Assembly: GCF_964355755.1 (NCBI RefSeq)
Contig: NC_092675.1
Location: 23,600,412-23,664,411 of the forward strand
Reading direction: 5' to 3'
DNA: 64,000 nt
Origin: Antedon mediterranea
Lineage: Eukaryota; Echinodermata; Crinoidea; Comatulida; Antedonidae
Shown here: piece after piece, positions 49,979 to 61,392 of the stretch
Position numbering within the stretch: position 1 is the stretch's first letter
Layout: each line of letters begins with the position of its first letter
The notes under the pieces: generated by a model
Database searches by the model: none
Seen by the model: only the letters and a program-made list of their open reading frames with translations
Told to the model about the DNA's origin: nothing
Made by a program: the position numbers and the translations under genes

Positions 49979-52900
49979 TCAATCACTTTTGTCGTCTTCA
50001 CTGTCATCGGACATCAAATGTACCATGTATTTAGGATCTTGTCCAACTAACCAGTATGTCATTACATTACCCTTTCCCTACAATAAAAACCAAAATAAAA
50101 TTTGAAAGTTCAGGCATAGACAGGGAAAATAGTGTTATAAATCAACCCCATCTTTGACACTATAATCTTGTATTAATATATTAATATAATACACTAACCA
50201 ATCAAACAATAACTCAGTGATCATGTTAGAAACTGAATAAGGTTAAATAGTCACCTCTGTTCAAAACTGAATTCTTCCTGGTGGAAATTATAATACAATA
50301 ATACAATACACTAGAAAAGCTAACTTTTCCCAGTTCAAAGTTGAGAAACACGGTATGAGCAATTAGTAGTACTGTAGCTATCTTTTAAAAACTAAAAATG
50401 ACACAATGAAAAGAATGGACTCGCCTTCATTGCAACTAGCCCTCTCTGTTCTAACTGATAACCTCCCAAATCGTCCAAGATTTCCTTTGTTTCTGAACTG
50501 ACATGTATCTTTAGAGCTGCATAATACAAATAAAAATAAAATATAAGTAGGAGAATCTTTGTGATCAATTGAATTGTATTTTGTAGTAAGTAAAAATCCG
50601 AATCATTTTATGAACACACATTCTCCAACTTATTCACTCAATTCATCATTTATAATACCATAGCACAGTGAGATGGTGCTCATTTTTCATTCTAGTTTCA
50701 CCTTTTTACTAACAAATTGGCATTTATCAGTATATTATAGTGGCCGATTGTCATAAGTAGTCCCAGACCACTGTACTTTAGGCCTATCTATTATTATTAT
50801 TACCTAAGCTGTTTGATTCCATCCTGGATGCAGTGTTGATAGTATCGCCAAACAGGCAGTATCTTGGCATTGTTAAACCCACAACACCTGCAACGCAGGA
50901 GCCTAAAGAAAAGTGATGAATAATGATTAAAATTCAGACGAAGTCTAGAATAGATCTATAGAGAATTGATAACCGATTACTGTATAACCAATTCCATGGT
51001 GTTTATTTATTTTTTATTTCACCTTATTTATTATTGTGACCCTAAACAGCATATGCCGACAATCAAGGGGCCCTCTTGATGAGTGTGACAGTGGCTGTGT
51101 GCATACAAGTACACCGGGGTCACCCCCTACTCATAGAACTAGGTTCTTTAAAGTACATGAGTCAGATGTGTACTGGACCTACGGTTTATAGTCCTTATCC
51201 GAAAGGACTAGTTCTACCACCAGATCCATGGAGCGAGTGAGGCTCGAACCCTTGCCGATGTTAATATGGCAAGGTACCACGGTTCCACTGTCCTAACCGC
51301 TTAGCCACTCACTCGCTCGCTTGGTATAATCTCACCGATATATTCTAAATTCATAAATCCATTGTTAATTCCATCTTAATAATTACACCCCTAGTATCTT
51401 TTGCAGTAGGTACAATAGTTTGCAATGGAAGACAAAAAACATGTTGTGTTGTGTGACTCTAACATCATGCTCTTGTTACGGGCAGTTCATCTACAGAACC
51501 CGTATCAAAATTTAATTATTTTTAGATTGAGACTATAAATACAGGATTTAATAAAACCTAAAGTCCTAAAGAATAATAAAGTAGTAACCTATACCCCAAA
51601 TAGTCTGTATTTAATCACACCTAAATCCCTTTCTCAAATTCTCTTTTTAAATAATAAATATCTATATAAAAAGCCCTGTTGCTTTACAACAAACATAGAG
51701 TTGTAATTAAATTACTATACTACTATATATTATAATAATGGTTTTATAATATTGATTTGTACTGATCTGAAATTCACAGTCTATAGAACAAGTAAGGTGA
51801 TATTGTTGGCCTCAGACGTAAAGTTGCCTAAGCCCAGATGAATATACACAGTTTTCAATATGTTGGCTTTTTTTAATTCCTTGAATATTGATTTTCTTTT
51901 CTCCCACATAATGAATTTGAAACATATTGAGTACCAACATAAACTTATTTATAGATGTGTGAATGCGCATTATTAAAAATATATGTATATCGCTAATGCA
52001 TCATATCATAGAGAAAAAGATTCTTTATTTGATGACAGCCGCACAAATTACTGATGTATGCTAGACAGGGGTAATGACCCGAGTGAATTGTACGAACATA
52101 TATTGGTTGATTTTTTTAAAGGGCCTTCAAGATTATATACTGTATGACTGAAGTCTTAACATAATCAATATCATAACAATAAACTATTAATATCACCTTG
52201 CATATAAATCACTTACAATCCAGCTCACTCATTATAGATTATTAGGCTTTTGCATTGATGACGCTAATGTTTAAACATACTGTTTACTTTAGAATTTCAA
52301 ATACTGTAGCAATATATTGCAAACATATTCTGCAGAGTATAGAATTATATATTGTCGTCAAGACTATAGTGATATTGTAATCAAAATAAGGTCTCATATT
52401 TTGTTGACTGTATAATGTATGGTAATTGTTTAAAAACCCTGCCAACTCCTACAAGCATATGTGTACTACAGCATATATTATTTGTTCTTTATTAGCATAA
52501 TTCAACTTTAGTATATATAAACTAAAGGGCTCTCTCATTGTATAACCAAAAAAATTAATACAAAAATATAATAGTACCGGAGTGTATTCCTATACGGAGC
52601 TTCAGTACTTCATCAGGTCGATGCTGGACACGAAATGTTGATATTGATTGCAGTAGTTGCCATGCTGTTGATGCAATTTGCCCTGCGTGACGGTTACCAT
52701 TACGTACAGGAAGACCAGAGGCCAGCATGTATGCATCACCAATAGTTTCGACTTTGTAAACATCATAGTTGGCAATGATTGCATCAAAGCATGTGTACAG
52801 ATCGTTCAGCATGGTCACAACCTATAGAGCATCATCAGATTAGTTGACAATTAAAGGTGGTCATGATGAGGGCCAAGATGAAAACGATGATAACAAAATA

Positions 52901-55900
52901 AAGTTTAAAGCAAAATATTTATTCAACAACAATGTAGTGATTCTGAGTGATATGTATAGGCACCAGAATTAATAAATGACTGGGTAATTCTTAACTACAA
53001 AACATGCAGAAAGGTTGAATGTTACAATGGTACAACACATCCTGATTTACTTTCTATTGACACCAGGCATCAGAAAGGTTGAATCACCCGTGTGACTAAA
53101 TATAGTGTTTGGTCTTACCATGTTAAAAGCTAATAATTATATTCACGAGTACCAATCATTATGCCCTAGGATGATGCCTGCCACTGCATGATAACATCAC
53201 AAGTTGCATCACCTACTTTTTTCTATGACAGGTTTTCTCTGTAGTGTTGTGCACATGAAGCCAATAGCTTATACAAGTTATATACAGTATATGTATTTTT
53301 ACTTTTATAAACACAAATACAATACAGTATTGTAAAATCCCACTATCAATGTGTATGGTTGATATTAAAATTAGTTGTACTTGTAGCAACAACTATAGGC
53401 CTTAAAAGACCGTATTTTGACAGTTTGGTTGTCAGCTGTGATTTGGGACCGAACTCGCAGTTTCATTCTTTCCCTTTTGAAAGACCATAATTTCTTTATT
53501 TTTGGAGTAAAACTCCTACATAAACAAAGTTACCTGTATTGGTGTGCTGGCTGCCGACAAAGCAGTGAAGCCAATAATATCGGAAAAGAAAATGGTAACC
53601 TGCTCAAATGCTTCTGGAAGGACAGAGATTCCTTTGATCAGCTGGGCTGCTATTGACCTGTAAATCATTTTCAACATTTTTAGAACCTCGCTTGAAGACG
53701 TGTTTCAAATGCACTGTTTCAAAGCAATTTTGTAAGTATGATAAAGCACCTTTCTACATCATTTATATAATTTGTTTTTAATCCTTATGGTGTTGGCTGT
53801 GGAGCCTAACAGATTGTATTTGAGTAATTTGCTTGCTTTGTTAAAATCAACCATCTTTAGATAAACAGCCGAATACCGAATAATGTAATAAACAAGCCAG
53901 ATATAAAAAGTAAAGCAAAATATAAATAGAATAGAATAATTAGCATAATACAAACAATGTTAATGTTTGTATTATGCTAATTATTTTATATTTCTTTGAA
54001 TATTTATACAGAATATTAGATAAGCATATATAATATAGAAAGAAAATATTTAAAAGCAGTTACTATCAACTGCAAACCATTTATCAGTAGATGATCTCGT
54101 CTATCTCCTCGTTTAAACAGAGAAATTTCTCCTTATAAATATCACTTAATAACCATTACCAAACTTACGGTGGCAACATTCTGTGCAAGAGAAGATCTGT
54201 CTTTCGTTTTTCCTTTTGTAATTCACTTGTCCTTTCATCTACAAGTTCTTCTAAATTCTTTGTGTAGAGTTCCATCACAGCGATCATGTTATCAAGAATA
54301 TTTGGTTTTCTGAAATATCATAAATGAGCCATATTAGTATACGTTTGATTACTACTATCCATGTAGGCTTGTTTAAAAAAAATGAAAGTTCATGTATTGA
54401 ACAAAAAAAAAGAAATTAAAAGAACATTAATGAAAGTTCATGAATTGAACACAATGATGAAAGAACATTGATGAAAGTTCATGTATTGAATGACAGAACA
54501 TTGATGAAGGAACATCGATGAAAGTTCATGTATTGAACAAAAAAAAAAAGAAATTAAAAGAACATTGATGAAAGTTCATGAATTGAACACAATGATGAAA
54601 GAACATTGATGAAAGTTCATGTATTGAATGACAGAACATTGATGAAGGAACATCAATGAAAGTTCATGTATTGAATGAAAGAATATTGATGAAAATTCAT
54701 GAATTGAACACAACAATGAAAGAACATTGATGAAAGTTCATGTATTGAATGAAAGAACATTGATAAAAGTTCATGTATTGAATGAAAGAACATTGATGAA
54801 AGTTCATGTATAGAACATAACAATGAAAGAACATTCATGAAAGTTCATGTATTGAATGAAAGAACATTGATGAAAGTTCATATAGGGCCTATTAAATGAA
54901 AGAACATTTATGAAAGTTCATGTATTGAATGAAAGAACATTGTTGAAACTCCATGTACTAAATGAAAGAACATTGATGAAAGAACATTGATGAAAGTTCA
55001 TGTATAGAACATAACAATGAAAGAACATTGATGAGAGTTCATGTATTGGATGAAAGAACATTGATGAGAGTTCATGTATAGAACATAACAATGAAAGAAC
55101 ATTGATGAGAGTTCATGTATTGGATGAAAGAACATTGATGAGAGTTCATGTATAGAACATAATGAAAGAACATTGATGAGAGTTCATGTATTGGATGAAA
55201 GAACATTGATGAGAGTTCATGTATTGGATGAAAGAACATTGATGAGAGTTCATGTATTGGATGAAAGAAAATTGATGAGAGTTCATGTATTGGATGAAAG
55301 AACATTGATGAGAGTTCATGTATTGGATGAAAGAACATTGATGAGAGTTCATGTATAGAACATAACAATGAAAGAACATTGATGAGAGTTCATGTATTGG
55401 ATGAAAGAACATTGATGAGAGTTCATGTATTGGATGAAAGAACATTGATGAGAGTTCATGTATAGAACATAACAATGAAAGAACATTGATGAGAGTTCAT
55501 GTATTGGATGAAAGAACATTGATGAGAGTTCATGTATAGAACATAACAATGAAAGAACAATGATGAGAGTCATGTATTGGATGAAAGAACATTGATGAGA
55601 GTTCATGTATTGGATGAAAGAACATTGATGAGAGTTCATGTATTGGATGAAAGAACATTGATGAGAGTTCATGTATTGGATGAAAGAACATTGATGAGAG
55701 TTCATGTATAGAACATAACAATGAAAGAACAATGATGAGAGTCATGTATTGGATGAAAGAAAATTGATGAGAGTTCATGTATTGAATGAAAGAACATTGA
55801 TGAAAGTTCATATAGGGCCTATTAAATGAAAGAACATTTATGAAAGTTCATGTATTGAATGAAAGAACATTGTTGAAACTCCATGTACTAAATGAAAGAA

Positions 55901-58900
55901 CATTGATGAAAGAACATTGATGAAAGTTCATGTATAGAACATAACAATGAAAGAACATTGATGAGAGTTCATGTATTGGATGAAAGAACATTGATGAGAG
56001 TTCATGTATAGAACATAACAATGAAAGAACATTGATGAGAGTTCATGTATTGGATGAAAGAACATTGATGAGAGTTCATGTATAGAACATAATGAAAGAA
56101 CATTGATGAGAGTTCATGTATTGGATGAAAGAACATTGATGAGAGTTCATGTATTGGATGAAAGAACATTGATGAGAGTTCATGTATTGGATGAAAGAAA
56201 ATTGATGAGAGTTCATGTATTGGATGAAAGAACATTGATGAGAGTTCATGTATTGGATGAAAGAACATTGATGAGAGTTCATGTATAGAACATAACAATG
56301 AAAGAACATTGATGAGAGTTCATGTATTGGATGAAAGAACATTGATGAGAGTTCATGTATTGGATGAAAGAACATTGATGAGAGTTCATGTATAGAACAT
56401 AACAATGAAAGAACATTGATGAGAGTTCATGTATTGGATGAAAGAACATTGATGAGAGTTCATGTATAGAACATAACAATGAAAGAACAATGATGAGAGT
56501 CATGTATTGGATGAAAGAACATTGATGAGAGTTCATGTATTGGATGAAAGAACATTGATGAGAGTTCATGTATTGGATGAAAGAACATTGATGAGAGTTC
56601 ATGTATTGGATGAAAGAACATTGATGAGAGTTCATGTATAGAACATAACAATGAAAGAACAATGATGAGAGTCATGTATTGGATGAAAGAAAATTGATGA
56701 GAGTTCATGTATTGGATGAAAGAACATTGATGAGAGTTCATGTATTGGATGAAAGTAGCATTGAAAAGACATTGATGGAAATGCATGTATTGAACATGAA
56801 AGAACATTGATGAAAGTTCATGTTTTGAATGAAAGAGCATTGATAAAAGTTCATGTATTGAACAAAATAAACACAGACTGGGTCTTAGTTACAGTATTTT
56901 AAAATGTATGCTTTATTCAGTTTTTAATCTTTGCAATAATATACTTTAATAAGAACTTATTTATAAACTCACTTATGTGATATACAAAGAGTACTCTGGC
57001 ATAAAATGATTCTTACTCACAATCCATCCTGAAGTGGTGCAATAATTTTCTTTACTTCTAGAAAGGTTGGTCTTTCTTCTGGAATTTCTCTCCAACATTT
57101 GCGCATACATGTGATAACACATGGAGGAGCATTTTCAATTATGTCGCTAATATCTGGTCTGTAAGCTGGAAATAAGCCTGTTTCCACACGTGATATGATG
57201 ACTAAGAATAAAATTATAATTAGTATAGATTGGATTACAAGATTCTGGAACTGTTGGTTTGTAATTTTTATTATTTAAAATAATTATTTGAACAGGGTGG
57301 GGTGGTCCAATAAGTCAAACAAAGACTGGTGTCCTTTGGGGCCATGTGTATGTTATAAATGTCAAAATACACAGACAAATTACAATCTCTATGATGGTAT
57401 ATGCACATAATGATAAATTAATTTATGAGTTATAAATTTAAATCTGAACATTAATTTTCTCAAATGATTCAAAAAGCTGCCGGGGCAAAATAATAGAATG
57501 AATGTCTAATGAAGGTGAATAAGAACGTTATTTAAACTGGCAACTATATTTGTGTATTTCAAACTTGTAAAATATGTTTAAATAAGGTAATTTGGGACCA
57601 AAAATCAAAAGATAACTTTTAAGTAATATTTTATATGTGCCAATATTAAGTATGTTTTATGTATTGTAATAATTTTTTTTTATTGTCTTTTCTAAATTTG
57701 TTATTGAGGACTTTCATGGGCTATCCTGCATCTCTGTATCTGTCTTTTTAACATTTTTTAATTGTATATATCTTTCTGTATCATAAACTGTGTATGTATT
57801 TTTAATGAGATGCAAATAAATCAAATCAAACTTTGTTATATTTACTAATTGTTATAATTTATTGTTTGTTTATTAGTGTTTCTCACCTTCTGGTTCCTCT
57901 TCATTCAAATGATATGGTTCTGCTCTACTGTATATCTCATTTAATATAATAGCAAAAGAATATACATCACCACTGCATGATCCTGCTGGTGGCATCGACT
58001 CCCCTTCTTTAAGGTGTTCAGGAGCCCTCCAAAACAGATCTACAATAACATAAGAATTTTCTTATTTTTGTGGTTTACTAATTTTTATTAGAATATAGAT
58101 AAAAACATTAAAATGTAACTATAGGATATTTGTTATACTTCAGGCCTATTGCCTCATTATAACACAATAATTTGTTATTTTCAAATTACTAGCAGTTCAA
58201 TCCAGTCAATTCTTAAAGTAGTAAATTTTCTTAATAAATTTGGTTCCCACTCGAACGCAACACAACATCATAGCTACCATGCAATGCAAATGAGTTGACC
58301 AATCACAAGCAACAGTCTGGATGATCCATCATGTCGCGATGGGCCCAATTACTTGTGGTGCGTTGCGTCCAAGTGGAACCATGCCTTTGATACAGAGAGC
58401 CATCGTAAAACTACAGATTCCTAATTTTAACTACTTAGAACTTTCCTTTTTTAAGTCTAAGAAATATTAATAAAAGAGCTTTCAAATTTTGAACTTATTC
58501 GAAAAATGATGTCCATCTACTATATATTCAAATTTGTTATGCAGATATGAAAAAATAGTGTACATCCCTTTCACATTACCCCTGTACCTGTAAAGCGTGG
58601 TTCCCACTAGCAACGCAACGACGTAACGCAACGCAAGTGAATTGACCAATCACAAGCGATGGCTTATTCGTTTGTGATTGCTAACTGTCTATAACTTCGC
58701 TTGTCATTGGTTAAAACGCTTGCGTTGCGTTTATGTCCTTGCGTTACGTTCTAGTGGGAACCAAGCTTTAGTCAACGGAAGTAAATAGTGGCTTACTCTT
58801 TGACTTAATATAAAGATCATCATCATCCACATTATCTTGTCCTTTCTTGAGTTCATGTAAGCCATAATCAGTTATACTCAACACCCAGCGATTGTCCACC

Positions 58901-60628
58901 ACACAGTTACTAGACTTTAGGTTGCCATGTGAATTTATTGCTGAACTATGTAGGTAGATCATGCCTTTCACTAGATCAGCAAGCAATGATGATAAAAACA
59001 TGTTGTCCAGCTTAATGTCCTCTGCCTCTAGAATATCCTTAATACATAGTAATGAAGAAAACATGTGTATATCAGCATTCTGCAAACTTTTTATTTCGCA
59101 GCCTAAAATCCGGTTTCCTTGGACAAGTAGTGACCCAAACAGGACCAACGTTATGAAGCTAATGTAGAAGCTACCTCAGCTCCACAATGGTTGGGCTTCA
59201 GACATGTGTTCCGGCCTAAATTTTGGCCGCAGCCCATACATTAGTTAGCAGAACATCGGTATATTATGACCTAACTTTTTTAGATAGGCCTACATTTATT
59301 TACAAACATTGATAGATATCTATACTATATTTCTTTAATTTTATTTAACATTTTGTGTATGTGTTGAACCTTTTGTGAAGTTCCTGTTTAGGGCAGGTAA
59401 CTAAATAAATTAAACAATTATTTTCTGTTTTAATAATATTATGCTTTAAGAATTTCTTATGGATCTTTATTAGATCTTTTTTGTCGTACTGGAGAGATCC
59501 TACAGTATGTTCAGAACGTGTCATCTCACCTGGAGACTTCCTTTAGCAGCATATTTCATTAAAATAGCCATATTGGGACTATCAACACAAGCACCAATAA
59601 ATGGACACAGATTATCATGTCGAATATCTCTCACCTAAAAGATCAAATGGTTTATATTGTGCATTGTGCTTCCAAAATAACATCATGCGCCATAATAAAG
59701 ATAACATTCAAGATTCAAGACATTTTATTGGTCCACTTTTTAAATGGAGATTCGTTTTGCTTGGCATAATTAAGAAAATAAAAAGACAAATACAGCAAAT
59801 TGCCAAAGGAAATGTTATAATAATGATAATCAATCAGTCATAGGCTTCTAAAAAAATATATATTTATTCTTATAATAACTATTATTATTATCATTTTCTA
59901 AATAAAACATTTAAAATAATTTTTTAACAGTAAGTACTGTGAAAAGAATCTTACTATTTTAAGCTCTTTTCTTATTGATCTTGTCACCTGAATACTACTC
60001 TTGTTGAGAAGTTTAACAGCACACAATGTATCCTAAAATAATGATAAATCAAAAGGCAAAGTACTGAAAATATAACAAATGCTGTGAGTGTCAGTTTCTT
60101 AATCTCAATGGAGATGCTAAGCAGAAAGCTAAACAATAAAGTAAAACAGAACGAAAGAAATTGCAGAGCTTTCGGATAACACAAATACTTTCAGTGCATT
60201 TTTTCCGGGTGCAAAGACACAACACACCTTTCAATTATATTAAAGAACTTTCTTTCCAGATTACATGATTACATTCAAAAATAATATTCCAAAATATATT
60301 TCAACCACAACAATTGGGAACATTTTTCAGCGTGTTTGTAGCAAAATATAATAATACTGAATGCAGAAATGTTTGGCTCGATAAAAGTATGCTGCAATAC
60401 ATTTTACATTCAAAAAGTTACTGCAATTGATTACAGGTGTTCATATGATGGTAGGATATTAGAGAGTAAGAACAAACATGCTTTTCAATCTGTTATGGGT
60501 GTAGGGTCTGCAAATGGAGGTAGTGAGTGAGTGGCCGAGCGGTTAAGACAGTGAAACCGTAATTAAGTAGCCATAACATCGGCAAGGGTTCGAGGCTCAC
60601 TCGCTCCATGGTTCTGGTGGTAGAACGA

Positions 60629-60662
<34 letters not shown>

Positions 60663-61345
60663 AGTGTACACATAGCTCATGCGCACTTTAAAGAACCTAG
60701 TACATCTTTCGAGACGAGTAGGGGTTTACCCCGGTGTACTAGTCCACACAAACACAGCCACTGTCACACACAGCCACTGTGCAAATTGGGACTGGGCCGT
60801 TTCAGAGGTGTTTACCACCTGTTGGTCCAGATCCTTCACTAACTGAGTTAGTGAGAAGTCGAATAAATTAAAAAAAATAAAATAAAAATAAAAATACTTA
60901 TAGTATTGTTGTAAAAAATCAAATTAAACCTTATAATCAACCACTGTAGCATAACGTTGCATTTGGTTCAAGTTTCTTGACATTGATATCTGACTTATTG
61001 CCTAAAATAAAACAAATATATACATAACAAAATATAAGAAAAAAAAGACTGAAACTATTACGTTAAAGAGTGAAGGAAAGGCGATTGATGTTGAAACCAT
61101 TGGAATACAACATTCAGATTGTGGAGAGGACCAACGGGAACAACATACAGCAAATGGAATGATTATACCCTTATTTACAGTATAAGAAAATGAAAGCATG
61201 TGGAATCAAATATAAGATTAATCTGTTTCATCGACATACTTTTTGATAAATATTTATTTTTTAAAAAGATGCAGGAGATGTGCCTGATATTTAACTTATT
61301 CTGTGTCACTTGATTTCATCTCAATGCAGCAACTATTCAATTTAT

Positions 61346-61392
<47 letters not shown>

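Noticed and set aside
55072-56840. Long repetitive open frames ([11 protein letters not shown] and [11 protein letters not shown] types) as a repeat protein gene
   Set aside because: They arise because the 33-bp minisatellite unit is a multiple of three. They occur on both strands, lack splice or start context, and lie in a cyclase intron.
58768-59148. Open frame extending beyond the cyclase kinase-homology exon on both sides
   Set aside because: Phase and family alignment place the exon at 58797..59037; the extra residues are intron read-through.
60524-60600. tRNA gene
   Set aside because: A and B boxes are present, but the segment does not close a tRNA acceptor stem and shares a long body with two other copies, so it is a SINE.
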